Shown: positions 17,492 through 26,873, numbered from the stretch's first letter. The stretch: DNA of 64,000 nucleotides from JAXLYE01 sp046351595 (GCA_046351595.1 JAXLYE010000001.1:310001-374000), one strand, 5' to 3'. The notes: generated by a model from the sequence alone, not told the origin. Made by a program: numbers and translations.

Positions 17492-17809
17492 CTGGGAGGA
17501 CTACTTTAGTCCACCTGCGCCCGTCCCGCCGGCTGCTCTGAACCGCGCCGGGAAGGAGCCGGTCCACCCGCGCGGCGCGAATCGACCCGAATCGATCCGC
17601 GGTCCTCAAGAAGCGCGGCGCAGCGACGGACAGCGGCGAAAGGAACAATCAGCCGGACAACGTCCCGGGGGAATTTCCCGGCGAAGAATGCGCTCCAACC
17701 GGCCGCGCGGAAGGGATCCGAGCGGCTCCGTCGGCGCTACCTGGAGGCGGCACCGGGCGCTCGCTCGCGGACTCGCTGCGGTCGGGTGCGTGCGCCCGCG
17801 CGGGGCCGC
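17492..17809. other. intergenic region holding copy 2 of the 15-bp repeat
   Basis: No gene was recognised in these 318 bp. They contain the direct repeat copy at 17651-17665, with 17 bases (17649-17665) identical to copy 3. Copy 2 is followed by a near-palindromic stretch CCGGGGGAATTTCCCGG. A weak 5-bp stem with a 12-nt loop (17597-17618) lies 33 bp before the repeat. No kinase-like coding sequence flanks this copy on either side. Confidence 0.55.
17651..17665 (+). repeat. 15-bp direct repeat, copy 2 (internal)
   Basis: AGCCGGACAACGTCC is identical to copy 3 at 20911. Its left flank (TC before the core) matches copy 3, and its right flank (CG after the core) matches copy 1. That is the pattern expected at the join of two tandemly inserted elements. 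Confidence 0.65.
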
Positions 17810-18493
17810 TCAGCGAGCCGCCCTGGAGCCGGGCCGCGCGTCCCGGATGAGGGCGGCGAGCGCCGCGTATAAGTTGTGATCTGTGTGCAGATCCCCGAGG
17901 GAGAGGCCGAGCCGGGTGATGGCGTGCGCGGCCTCCGCGCTCAGCCCACAGAGCGTGCAGCCGGCCCCCATCAGCCTCACCGCGGAGGCGAGCCGGAGCA
18001 GGTGCCGCGCGGTCGCGGCGTCCATGCGGTGCGCCCCCGTCAGGTCGATGAGCAGGTGGCGCACCCGATCGCGCGTGACCATCGCCAGCGTGTGCTCCAT
18101 GATGACGCGGGCCCGGTCCTCGTCGATCGGACCGACGATGGGCAGGGCCAGCACGCGGTCCCAGATCTGCAGCACCGGCGTGGACAGCTGCTCGACGGCG
18201 ACACGGAGCTTGTTTATGAGCTCCTGGTTCTCCTGCTCACGCGCGCGCAGCTGCTGGACGGCCGACTCCAGCTCGCGGGTGCGCTGCTCCTCCGCCGCCT
18301 TGGCTGCCGCCAGCTCCTGCGTGATCAGGGTGAGGTCCTCGTTCTGCTGGCGGATGATCTCCATGTTCAGGGCGTGCTGCTGGTAGCCGGCCAGCGCCTG
18401 CGCGCTCTTGCGCCGGGCGGCGGCCAGCTCGTCGCGCACCCCCGCGAGCTCGGCGCGCAGCCTCACGTTCTCGGCCTGCAGCTCCTCGCTCAC
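17810..18493 (-). CDS. coiled-coil plus STAS domain regulator (RsbR/RsbS-like)
   Basis: The protein has 227 residues from a GTG start that overlaps the FIST gene's TGA (GTGA). Residues 1-105 form a long coiled coil (VRLRAELAGVRDELAAARRK, then ELESAVQQLRAREQENQELI). The STAS domain (about 108-222) begins LSTPVLQIWDRVLALPIVG, as in RsbR-type stressosome proteins, and contains HLLIDLTGAHRMDAATARHLL. The residue in the usual phospho-acceptor region is Thr/Met rather than a clear Ser, so the phospho-switch is uncertain. It probably acts as the output partner of the FIST sensor encoded upstream. Confidence 0.85.
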   Translation of the reverse strand: MSEELQAENVRLRAELAGVRDELAAARRKSAQALAGYQQHALNMEIIRQQNEDLTLITQELAAAKAAEEQRTRELESAVQQLRAREQENQELINKLRVAVEQLSTPVLQIWDRVLALPIVGPIDEDRARVIMEHTLAMVTRDRVRHLLIDLTGAHRMDAATARHLLRLASAVRLMGAGCTLCGLSAEAAHAITRLGLSLGDLHTDHNLYAALAALIRDARPGSRAAR

Positions 18494-19641
18494 GTGTCGC
18501 TCCCGAAGGCCAGCGCGGTCAGGGTCGTATTGATGTGGAAGCCGCAGTAGATCTCGAAGTGGCAGTTCAGCCCGATCGAGGGCGGGCCGCTGCGCAGCTC
18601 CTCGGACAGCGCGCCCATGAACCCGGCGCTTCGCGCCAGCCAGGCGCGCCCGCCGCAGTGGAACAGCACGCAGGCGCTCGGGCTGCGCACACGCCGCGGC
18701 AGCTCCTCGCGGAAGAAGCGGCCCGTCGGGCCGATGAAGCTCTCGCTGCGCAGCAGCTCGAGCACCGCGCCCTCTTCAAGCAGGTTGGCGAACAGGATCG
18801 AGCCATCGGGCAGCGGCTTCCAGGGCGAGCGCAGGAAGTACTCCCGGCCGACGCGGAGCCCGGTCGGTCGGCTGGCGAAGCCCCTGGGCTTGCCGAACTC
18901 CAGCTCGTCGACCGTGACGCCCAGGATCTCGGCGTAGCGCGCGGCCGCGGGCTTGCCGTCGATCTCCAGCGCGCGCGTGTGGCTGTCGTCGACGCGCGTG
19001 ATGCGCAGCTTCTCGCCGGTCGGGACGTACCAGTGCGAGCGCAGCGCCGCCCACGGCGCCGAGGTGCGGAACAGCGCGATGAGCACGGCGTCCGTCACGA
19101 CCTCGCCATCGACGTGCACCAGCGCGTCGGCCTGCAGGGCGGGCGCGGCGCCGCCGCCGACCAGCACCAGGCTGGGGCTGCGGCTCAGCGCGCCGATGAG
19201 CAGCTCCTCCTTCTTGAAGCGCGTGCCGTCGTCGATGACGATCGCGCCGTACTGCTTGGGATCGAGCTCGTCGGGCTCGACGCCGAGGTCCTGGCAGGCG
19301 CGCTGCGCGGCGGTGGCGCCGGCGGCGATGGCGTCACGGCTCAGGCCGCGGCCGAGCCCGAGCCCGAACTCGATGTCACCGCTGATCGCGCCGAGCACCA
19401 CGCCGCCCTCGTGCATCCCGGCCGAGTCGAGCTCGCCCTCGGTGGTGGCGCCGATGAGCCGCGTGCCGGCGGGCAGCCGCCGCCGGACGGCCTGGTTGAG
19501 CGCGAGGTGGTCACGATCGCGGGCGGCGAACAGCAGGGCCAGCGCCGGCCGCTCTGGAGCGAGTGCCGCCGTCAGCTCGGCGGCGACGCGCTCGGGATCG
19601 AGGCTCTGGCTGTAGGCGGTCCGCAGACAAACTCTTCCCAT
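18490..19641 (-). CDS. FIST domain sensory protein
   Basis: The protein has 383 residues from the ATG at 19641 (a TTG at 19647 is also in frame). It matches the FIST_N/FIST_C pair: ALALLFAARDRDHLALNQAV, GTRLIGATTEGELDSAGMHEGGVVLGAIS, SLVLVGGGAAPA, and the C-terminal FHCGGRAWLARSAGFMGALSEEL with FEIYCGFHINTTLTALAFGS. FIST domains are thought to bind small ligands such as amino acids in signal-transduction proteins. No output domain is fused; the STAS gene overlaps by four bases and probably supplies it. Confidence 0.88.
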   Translation of the reverse strand: MGRVCLRTAYSQSLDPERVAAELTAALAPERPALALLFAARDRDHLALNQAVRRRLPAGTRLIGATTEGELDSAGMHEGGVVLGAISGDIEFGLGLGRGLSRDAIAAGATAAQRACQDLGVEPDELDPKQYGAIVIDDGTRFKKEELLIGALSRSPSLVLVGGGAAPALQADALVHVDGEVVTDAVLIALFRTSAPWAALRSHWYVPTGEKLRITRVDDSHTRALEIDGKPAAARYAEILGVTVDELEFGKPRGFASRPTGLRVGREYFLRSPWKPLPDGSILFANLLEEGAVLELLRSESFIGPTGRFFREELPRRVRSPSACVLFHCGGRAWLARSAGFMGALSEELRSGPPSIGLNCHFEIYCGFHINTTLTALAFGSDT

Positions 19642-19777
19642 TTGCAACTAGACTCCGCAGCGCTCGACAACGCGCGCTCCTCGCCCGAGGGGGATCGGCA
19701 GCATCGGGGCTGCACCATTTTACGTCGCGAGGTCGCGGCAAGGGAAGGCGCTGCCTTTAGGCGATCGCGGGGAGAGT

Positions 19778-20716
19778 TCAGGAAGGCAAGCCCGCGGGCG
19801 CGGGCGCGGGCGCTGTGCGGCGCGACACGGGCTTGCTGGTGAGCACCAGGCACCACGTCGCCAGGATGAACGGCAGAGTGAAGTAGGGCAGCCGCAGCGC
19901 GCCGAGCAGCAGGCACAGCCCGGCGCCCAGACCCAGCGCGAGCAGGCGCGCCGGCACGCTGCGGCCGAACACCGTCAGGCCCTGCGCGATGAGCGCGAGG
20001 TTGACCATGAGCCCGATCGCCATCGGCCGGGCGCCGGGCAGCTGCGCCGCCAGCAGGCCCGCCGCGGCGCCGAGGCCGAGCCACAGCCCCTCGCGCCAGC
20101 TCTGCGCGGTGATCGCGGCGGCGATGCACAGGCCCGGCAGCGCGCCAGCGACGAAGCTGATCTGGCCGATGCCGCACGCCCACAGCGCCGCCGGGCCGCC
20201 GTCGCAGCCGCCACCGCCGGACGGCAGCGGCCCCCCGAGCGCACGACCGAGCGCCGCGGCGCCCCACATCGACAGGACGAACAGCAGCGTCAGCGGCGGC
20301 AGCCGGCGGCCCCAGCGCAGCCAGCGCGCGCTCAGCCCGGTGCTGATCACGCTGACCCCGACCAGGTACAGCCACACGCGCGCGCCCGGCGGGTACAGCG
20401 ACAGCAGCCCGGCGCCGATGAGGCAGGCGTTATAGCCGAGCAGCCCGGCCCGTGCGAGCTCGCCGTCGAGCCGCAGCCGCCGCGCCGTCAGCAGCGCGGT
20501 CAGGCTGGCCACCGCCGCCCCCAGCGCCGCCCAGCGGCTGACCGCGGCCAGCGCCGCCAGCATCACCAGCCCCGTTCGGGCCGAGCGCTGGAAGTGGATC
20601 TGCCCGACCTGCACAAAGAGCGGCGCAAGGAGCCGGGCGAGCCGCTGCGCAGCCGTCGTTCGCGGAGCGTTGGGGAGGGGGCCAGGGGTCATCGGGACCG
20701 AGGCGCCATTATGCAC
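19778..20716 (-). CDS. urea transporter family membrane protein
   Basis: The protein has 312 residues and about ten hydrophobic helices. Both halves of the UT fold are visible: FVQVGQIHFQRSARTGL and GLLGYNACLIGAGL in the first, GIGQISFVAGALPGLCIAAAI and YFTLPFILATWCLVL in the second. The second half lacks the clear GYN-type motif (GLMVNLALIAQGL instead), so selectivity may have drifted. No urease genes are nearby. It is the last gene before the kinase C-terminal half and points away from it. Confidence 0.85.
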   Translation of the reverse strand: MHNGASVPMTPGPLPNAPRTTAAQRLARLLAPLFVQVGQIHFQRSARTGLVMLAALAAVSRWAALGAAVASLTALLTARRLRLDGELARAGLLGYNACLIGAGLLSLYPPGARVWLYLVGVSVISTGLSARWLRWGRRLPPLTLLFVLSMWGAAALGRALGGPLPSGGGGCDGGPAALWACGIGQISFVAGALPGLCIAAAITAQSWREGLWLGLGAAAGLLAAQLPGARPMAIGLMVNLALIAQGLTVFGRSVPARLLALGLGAGLCLLLGALRLPYFTLPFILATWCLVLTSKPVSRRTAPAPAPAGLPS

Positions 20717-20768
20717 GCGGACAGGCAGCGCCCGGTCACGGCGCGACGCAGGCGCGGTCTGTTGGAAC

Positions 20769-20783
20769 TTGCAGCGTATGCAA
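20769..20783. promoter_or_regulatory. TTGCA-N5-TGCAA palindrome
   Basis: TTGCAGCGTATGCAA has the same arms and spacing as the centre of the palindrome at 9091-9107. It lies between the start of the urea transporter gene (leftward) and the kinase C-terminal half (rightward). A shared regulator is possible; the identity is unknown. Confidence 0.4.
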
Positions 20784-20828
20784 CTACAGGTCTGGCTCGT
20801 TTCGCCTGCTGCAACCTCTGAAACCCGT

Positions 20829-20895
20829 CCTGCACCCTGCCTGCGAGGTGCAGGCGCTCTGCGCCGGGCGCGGAAGGTTTGCCACGCGCCCGGCG
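20829..20895. repeat. two stacked hairpins before the kinase C-half
   Basis: CCTGCACC (20829-20836) pairs with GGTGCAGG (20847-20854). CGCCGGGCGCG (20862-20872) pairs perfectly with CGCGCCCGGCG (20885-20895) around a 12-nt loop. The second stem ends 15 bases before direct-repeat copy 3. The position at an insertion end suggests an element terminus or a terminator. Confidence 0.6.
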
Positions 20896-20910
20896 ACGGC
20901 GGGTACGCTC

Positions 20911-20918
20911 AGCCGGAC

Positions 20919-20925
<7 letters not shown>
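20911..20925 (+). repeat. 15-bp direct repeat, copy 3 (kinase C-half junction)
   Basis: AGCCGGACAACGTCC here encodes the kinase residues Pro-Asp-Asn-Val. Kinase homology begins inside this copy, just as it ends inside copy 1. Joining 9769 to 20919 restores frame and motif. Confidence 0.75.
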
Positions 20926-21917
<992 letters not shown>

Positions 21918-22314
21918 GGGCGCAAGCGGCGTTCCCCGCGCACGCCCCGTCGCCCGCCGCCGCCGTCGCGCACCGGCCGCCGGCATGCTGCTGCTCGAGC
22001 CGCGCGCTGTCCTCGGGAACCGGCATGGGAGCGTTCCCCGAGGCGGTGCCAAGACCCGCGGCCCTGCGCGACACCCTGGCCGCTCCCGACGACAGATTTG
22101 CGCAGAACCTGGGGACGAGTCTGCGGATGCGCGGGATCGGTTCGTGGCACGGACCAACGCGCCGACCCGCGCAGCAGCGGCGACGGCGGCGAGACACGCA
22201 GGCGATTACGGAGCTGCATCTACATGCGCGCTGCGTAGCACAGCGCAGGCGCCGGGCGGATCGGATGCGGAGCGCGGCGGGCCTGCGGCAGCCGGCCGGC
22301 GCGCTTCGCCTTGC
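21918..22314. other. intergenic region, no gene recognised
   Basis: This 397-bp spacer separates the 3' ends of the kinase C-half and the SMP-30-like gene. The only structure noted is an inverted repeat at 22011-22043 (CCTCGGGAAC and GTTCCCCGAGG with one bulged base), which could form a hairpin between the convergent genes. Confidence 0.4.
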
Positions 22315-23277
22315 TTAACGAGCCGCGGGCGGCAGGCCCGGCACCGGCGAGCGGAAGCTCAAGAGGTGCGGCAAGAGCAGCGAGCCGACGTAGCAGGTGT
22401 GCAGGTCCGGGCCGCCGAACGCCACGCTGGTCGGCAGCTTCAGCATCGAGCCCGCGCACATCGCCAGGTCCAGCGGCGTCACCTGCCCGCGCACAAGCCC
22501 GTCCGCGAGGTGCGCGAGCGCCTGCGGCTGCGGCTCCTCGTAGACCGTGTGCGCCTGGCCCGACGGCGTCAGCACGCCGATCGCGTTGCGGCAGATCAGC
22601 GTGAACCACAGGTTGCCCGCGGCGTCGAACGTGAAGCCGTCGACGAAGCCGCCGGGCCCCAGGCTGTCGGGGCCGAAGACCTCGCGCGGGCCGAGCGAGC
22701 CGTCGGCGCGCAGCGGGAAGCGCAGGATCCGGCAGCGCAGGGTCTCGGCGGCGTACAAAAAGGCGCCGGAAGGATCCAGCCGCAGCTCGTTGCAGAAGGC
22801 GATGCCGTCCGCGACGACGTGGGCGCCGCGCTCATCGACGCGCACGATGTAGCCCGTCGCCTCGGGGCGGGCGAGGGACTCGTGCCAGGGCTGGTGGCGC
22901 GTCGAGACCGCGATCCAGGTCCGCCCGTGCGCGTCGCACAGCACGAAGTTGACGGCGCCGAGCGGAGCCCCATCGAGCTCGCCCAGGAACACCGAGGTGG
23001 CGCCGTCGCGCGCGACGCGGAACACCTTGCCGCCGGTCATCGCCGCCACCAGCAGCTCGCCCGAGGGCGCGAGCGCGATCCCGTTCGGCTCGCCGAGCGG
23101 CTCGCCCAGAAGCTGCTGGCTGCCGTCCGGAGCGAGCCGCGTCACGGCCGCGCGCGCGTCCGAGATCCACAGGGTCCCGTCTCGCTCGTACAGCACGCTC
23201 TCGGGGCGTACCAGGCCGCTGCCGACCGGGGTGAAGTCCGATGCCTGGAGGCTGAACCGAAGGATGTCCGTTGCCAT
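22315..23277 (-). CDS. SMP-30/gluconolactonase-like beta-propeller hydrolase
   Basis: The protein has 320 residues from the ATG at 23277, chosen because GAGGAG lies five bases upstream; a GTG at 23331 is in frame. The six-bladed propeller signature residues are visible: metal-ligand Glu in VRPESVLYERDGTLWISD, Asn in GEPNGIALAPSGELLVA, Asn in AFCNELRLDPSGAFLYAAE, and Asp in FVDGFTFDAAGNLWFT. Family enzymes hydrolyse sugar lactones or related esters with one divalent metal. The substrate is not evident. No sugar pathway genes are adjacent. Confidence 0.83.
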   Translation of the reverse strand: MATDILRFSLQASDFTPVGSGLVRPESVLYERDGTLWISDARAAVTRLAPDGSQQLLGEPLGEPNGIALAPSGELLVAAMTGGKVFRVARDGATSVFLGELDGAPLGAVNFVLCDAHGRTWIAVSTRHQPWHESLARPEATGYIVRVDERGAHVVADGIAFCNELRLDPSGAFLYAAETLRCRILRFPLRADGSLGPREVFGPDSLGPGGFVDGFTFDAAGNLWFTLICRNAIGVLTPSGQAHTVYEEPQPQALAHLADGLVRGQVTPLDLAMCAGSMLKLPTSVAFGGPDLHTCYVGSLLLPHLLSFRSPVPGLPPAAR

Positions 23278-23401
23278 GAGCTCCTCGAGGGTCTGCGTCC
23301 GCTGCGCGCCGACGCGGATGTTCTCTGCCACGTCCGCCCCGACCGGATCAAGCGCGCAGCGCGGGCTCCGTCCCCCCGAACGGAGCGTCGGCCGGCAGCC
23401 G

Positions 23402-23911
23402 TCACTGCCCGCAGTGGGTCACGGCGACCTGCCCCTCGACCGCGCCGCTGTCGCCGCCGTCGGCGCGCAGGCGCAGGATGCCTGGCGTCTCCTTGCTGCT
23501 GGCCTTGACGACCTCGACGCGGCCCTTGGAGACGATGGTGTTGGAGGAGCCGTTGGTGACAAAGGTGACCGAGTACTTGGGGAGCGGGATCCCGAACGGA
23601 GTGTCGATCGAGCCGCCCAGCTGATAGCTGTAGCCGTCCTTCCAGCTGTCGACGCTGAGCAGGATCTGCGTGCCGCTGCCGGCGCGGAAGCGATCCGCGC
23701 AGGTCACTTCCTTGTCGTAGATCGTCACGCTCGTGCGATCGGACTCTGGGGTGGCGAGCGCGCTCTTTGCAGTGAAGGGCTGCGCCGCCACGCTGCCCGT
23801 GAGCGGCGACTCCTTGACGGCGGCGCCAGAGTCCTCACCACCACCGCAGGCGCCCAGCGAGCCGACGAGCGCGAACGCCATTCCCCACTTCGAGAGCTTT
23901 GCCGTTGTCAT
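23402..23911 (-). CDS. lipoprotein of unknown function
   Basis: The protein has 169 residues. The ATG at 23911 follows AAAAGGAGAAACAGG, an excellent ribosome-binding site. The signal peptide ends in the lipobox VGSLGAC. The mature domain is strand-rich, with two Cys (VTCADR and VTHCGQ at the end) that could pair. There are no family motifs. The leader is AT-richer than its surroundings, suggesting a strong promoter in the 265-bp region before it. Confidence 0.78.
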   Translation of the reverse strand: MTTAKLSKWGMAFALVGSLGACGGGEDSGAAVKESPLTGSVAAQPFTAKSALATPESDRTSVTIYDKEVTCADRFRAGSGTQILLSVDSWKDGYSYQLGGSIDTPFGIPLPKYSVTFVTNGSSNTIVSKGRVEVVKASSKETPGILRLRADGGDSGAVEGQVAVTHCGQ

Positions 23912-24176
23912 CCTGTTTCTCCTTTTTACGTTTGGCTTGTGTTGTCTGCGCCGAACGCTGCGCACAGCCGGCGCGGTCCGGCACCGCCCCTCGACAACGC
24001 ACCCACCGCGGCAAGGGTGTAAAAAGATTGAAGAAATCCGACGCGCGCGGTCGGCCCGAAGCGGGAGCGCCGATCTCGCCAGGCGCGCCGGGGAGCGATC
24101 GGCTTCGTAAACGACTGCGCCGACCTGCGGGCCCGGCCCCGCGAGGAGAGCCCGCGGTGATACGATCGGACCCGCA

Positions 24177-24479
24177 ATGGGCTGGGCCGCTCACTACATC
24201 GAGAAGCTGAAGCAGGGAGAGACGGTCTCGTTCCGTCCGCGCGGCAGCTCGATGACGGGCAAGATCGAGTCCGGGCAGCTGTGCACGGTCGTGCCGGTCG
24301 CTCCGGACGCCCTCGCCGTCGGTGACATCGTCCTGTGCCGGGTCAACGGCGCCGAGTACCTGCACCTGATCAAGGCGATTCAGGGACCGCGCTTCCAGAT
24401 CGGCAACAACCGCGGCCGCATCAACGGCTGGATCACCGCGCGCTCGATCTACGGCCGCTGCATCCGCGTCGAGCCGTGA
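24177..24479 (+). CDS. S24/S26 peptidase-like small protein
   Basis: The protein has 100 residues. The sequence FRPRGSSMTGKIESGQL resembles the G-x-SM active-site loop of LexA/signal-peptidase folds (Ser25). VGDIVLCRVNG and YLHLIKAIQG give a possible Lys66 dyad partner. There is no DNA-binding domain and no membrane helix, so it is neither a normal LexA-type repressor nor a signal peptidase. The role is unknown; the fold assignment is by motif only. A 9-bp stem hairpin separates it from the convergent acyl-CoA dehydrogenase gene. Confidence 0.72.
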   Translation: MGWAAHYIEKLKQGETVSFRPRGSSMTGKIESGQLCTVVPVAPDALAVGDIVLCRVNGAEYLHLIKAIQGPRFQIGNNRGRINGWITARSIYGRCIRVEP

Positions 24480-24480
24480 C

Positions 24481-24511
24481 CCCGGCCGCGGCGCGGGTCA
24501 CGGCGGCCGGG
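24481..24511. terminator. bidirectional hairpin between convergent genes
   Basis: CCCGGCCGC (24481-24489) pairs perfectly with GCGGCCGGG (24503-24511) around a 13-nt loop. It starts right after the S24-like gene and precedes the end of the acyl-CoA dehydrogenase gene. No U-tract is present on either side. Confidence 0.4.
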
Positions 24512-24524
24512 AGGCAGCGCGCCG

Positions 24525-25685
24525 TCAGCCCGCCGCGCGGAGCGGCTCGACGAAGCTGGGCAGGCTGGCGTAGCGGACGAGGTGGTGCTCTTCGTCGCCG
24601 AAGATCGTGTTCAGGACGTGCATGCGCTTGAAGTACAGGCCCACGTCGTGCTCGTCGGTGATGCCGATGCCGCCGTGCAGCTGGATGGCCTGCTGCGAGA
24701 CGTAGCGGCCGCCGACCGCGAGCTGGACCTTGGCGGCGGAGATCGCGCGCTGGCGCTCGGTGACGTCCGTCGCGCCGGCCTTGATGCTGGCCATGATCGC
24801 GGTCGAGCGGCAGGTCTCGGCCTCGATGAACATGTCGACCGCGCGGTGCTGCAGGGCCTGGAACGAGCCGATCTTCACGCCGAACTGCTCGCGCGTCTTC
24901 AGGTACTCCACGGTCATGCGCAAGAGCGCCTGGGTGATGCCGGCGCCCTCGGCGCAGCAGGCGGCGGCGCCGACGTCGAGCGCGGCCGTAAGCGCGGCGC
25001 GGCCGGCACCTTCCGCACCCAGCAGCCGGCTGTCGTCGACCTCGACGCCGTCGAGCCGGAGCATCGCGGCCTTGTGGCCGTCCATGGTCTTCACGGTCTG
25101 CCGCTGCACGCCGGGCGCGTCGGCGTCGATCACGAACAGCGAGATGCCGTCGCCGTCCTCGTCGCTGCCCGCGGTCCGGGCCGAGACGACCAGCGCGTCG
25201 GCGGCGTGGCCGGCGAGCACCCAGCGCTTCTCGCCCGAGATGCGGAACCCGGAGCCCGAGCGCACCGCGCGCGTCTTGATGTTGCAGGGAGCGTTGCGGC
25301 TCTGCGGCTCGACGAACGCCAGCGACAGCACGGACTCTCCGGCGGTGAGCGGCTGCAGCCAGCGCTGCCGCTGCTCGGGCGTCCCGGCGTGCAGGATCGC
25401 GGTGCCGGCAACAACGATCGGCAGGACCGGCTCGGGCACCAGCGTCGCGCCGAGCTGCTCCAGCACCAGCGCGGCATCTACAAAGCTGCCGCCGCTGCCG
25501 CCGTACTCCTCGGGGAACATCACGCCCAGCCAGCCGTACTCGCCCATCTTCTGCAGCGTGGCGCGCTCGAACCCGATCGCATCTTCGCGCAGGCGGCGCA
25601 GCCGCGTGATCGGCGACTCCTTGCGCGCAAAAGCGGACACCGTGCCGACGAGCGCCTTCTGCTCTTCGCTCAGCTCAAAGTTCAT
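24525..25685 (-). CDS. acyl-CoA dehydrogenase, second subunit-like
   Basis: The protein has 386 residues and the full acyl-CoA dehydrogenase layout: N-terminal helices (MNFELSEEQKALVGTV), WLGVMFPEEYGGSGG, the middle beta domain (SLAFVEPQSRN, GFRISGEKRWVLAGHAADALVV), and a C-terminal helical domain ending QLHGGIGITDEHDVGLYFKR. The flavoenzyme introduces an alpha-beta double bond into acyl-CoA. The ATG follows GGAGCTCAC. It lies nine bases behind another dehydrogenase gene, an arrangement typical of heteromeric FadE pairs acting on unusual acyl-CoAs such as sterol side chains. That specific role is inference. Confidence 0.88.
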   Translation of the reverse strand: MNFELSEEQKALVGTVSAFARKESPITRLRRLREDAIGFERATLQKMGEYGWLGVMFPEEYGGSGGSFVDAALVLEQLGATLVPEPVLPIVVAGTAILHAGTPEQRQRWLQPLTAGESVLSLAFVEPQSRNAPCNIKTRAVRSGSGFRISGEKRWVLAGHAADALVVSARTAGSDEDGDGISLFVIDADAPGVQRQTVKTMDGHKAAMLRLDGVEVDDSRLLGAEGAGRAALTAALDVGAAACCAEGAGITQALLRMTVEYLKTREQFGVKIGSFQALQHRAVDMFIEAETCRSTAIMASIKAGATDVTERQRAISAAKVQLAVGGRYVSQQAIQLHGGIGITDEHDVGLYFKRMHVLNTIFGDEEHHLVRYASLPSFVEPLRAAG

Positions 25686-25694
25686 CGTGAGCTC

Positions 25695-26873
25695 CTAACC
25701 CAACCCCAGGATCATCTTGGCGATGATGTTGCGCTGGATCTCGTTCGAGCCGCCGTAGATCGTGGTCGCGCGCAGGTAGTTGAACGACGGCGCGACCGAC
25801 TGCTCGATGTCGGGGATGACGCCCGGCTCGTTCCACCACGACAGCGAGTTCCAGCCCATGAGCGTCATCAACAGCTCGAAGGACTCCTGCATGATCTCGG
25901 AGCCGCGGATCTTGAGGATCGAAGACTCGGGACCCGGCGCCTTGCCCTGCTGCGCACCCGCGAGCGCGCGGTAGTTTGTCATCTGGTGCCCGCGCAGGCG
26001 GATCTCCAGGCGCGCGATGCGGGCGCGGAAGCCGGGATCCTCGAGCAGCGGCCGTCCATCTTTGTAGGTGGCGGCGGCGATGCGCTTGGCGCGGCGGATG
26101 GCGCGCTCCGCCAGACCGACGGTGGCGAGCAGCGTGCGCTCGTGCCCGAGCAGCGCCTTGGCCACGGTCCAGCCGCCGTTGAGCGGCCCGACGAGGTTTT
26201 CCTTGGGGACCACGACGTTGTCAAAGAAGGTCTCGCAGAACGCGGGCGTGCCGCCGGTGGTCAAAAACGGCTTCACCACGAGGCCCGGGGACTTCATGTC
26301 GATCAACAGGAAGCTGATTCCCTCCTGCTTCTTCTTGCTCGAGTCGGTGCGCACCAGCGCGAAGATCCAGTCGGCGTGCTGCGCGTATGTGGTCCAGGTC
26401 TTCTGGCCGTTGATCACGAAGTGGCCGGCGCCGTCGTCGTCGGCGCGCGTGCGCAGCGACGCCAGATCGCTGCCGGCGTTGGGCTCGGAGTAGCCCTGGC
26501 ACCACACCGCATCGCCCGAGAGGATGGCCGGCAGGAAGCGCTGCTTCTGCGCCTCGGTCCCGAACTGGATCAAGAGCGGGCCGACCATGCTCAGCCCGAA
26601 CACCGAGAGCGAGGGCGCCCCGGACAGCTCGAGCTCCTCGGTCAGGATGAAGCGCTGGGTGACGTCGAGCCCCGGGCCGCCGTACTCCTTGGGCCAGTGC
26701 GGCGCGACCCAGCCGCGGCGGTACAGGATGCGGTGCCACTCCATGATCTCGTCGTGCTCGAAGTGGGCGTCCTGCTGCGCCTTGTCGCGCAGGTGCGCAG
26801 GCATCGCGTCGCGGATGAAGGCGCGTACCTCGTCGCGGAACGCGACGTCCTCGGGTCGGAAGGTCATGTCCAT
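25695..26873 (-). CDS. acyl-CoA dehydrogenase
   Basis: The protein has 392 residues. Motifs in order are WVAPHWPKEYGGPGLDVTQRF, LSVFGLSMVGPLLIQFGT, the flavin-binding loop CQGYSEPNAGSDLASLRTRA, FVINGQKTWTTYAQHADW, and a C-terminal IYGGSNEIQRNIIAKMILGLG. This last segment is the classical terminal signature of catalytically complete family members. The ATG at 26873 or 26879-6 (MTFRPED, 26867) may be used. It is the first gene of the pair with the enzyme at 24525, probably one transcript and perhaps one heterotetramer. Confidence 0.9.
   Translation of the reverse strand: MDMTFRPEDVAFRDEVRAFIRDAMPAHLRDKAQQDAHFEHDEIMEWHRILYRRGWVAPHWPKEYGGPGLDVTQRFILTEELELSGAPSLSVFGLSMVGPLLIQFGTEAQKQRFLPAILSGDAVWCQGYSEPNAGSDLASLRTRADDDGAGHFVINGQKTWTTYAQHADWIFALVRTDSSKKKQEGISFLLIDMKSPGLVVKPFLTTGGTPAFCETFFDNVVVPKENLVGPLNGGWTVAKALLGHERTLLATVGLAERAIRRAKRIAAATYKDGRPLLEDPGFRARIARLEIRLRGHQMTNYRALAGAQQGKAPGPESSILKIRGSEIMQESFELLMTLMGWNSLSWWNEPGVIPDIEQSVAPSFNYLRATTIYGGSNEIQRNIIAKMILGLG

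Noticed and set aside
17649..17665. A third kinase fragment at the internal repeat
   Set aside because: No kinase-like residues are encoded on either side in any frame; only the short repeat is shared.
9770..20918. A transposon or group II intron as the cause of the kinase split
   Set aside because: No transposase, reverse transcriptase or terminal inverted repeats were seen in the segment; the direct repeats and flank pattern fit recombination at a short core better.
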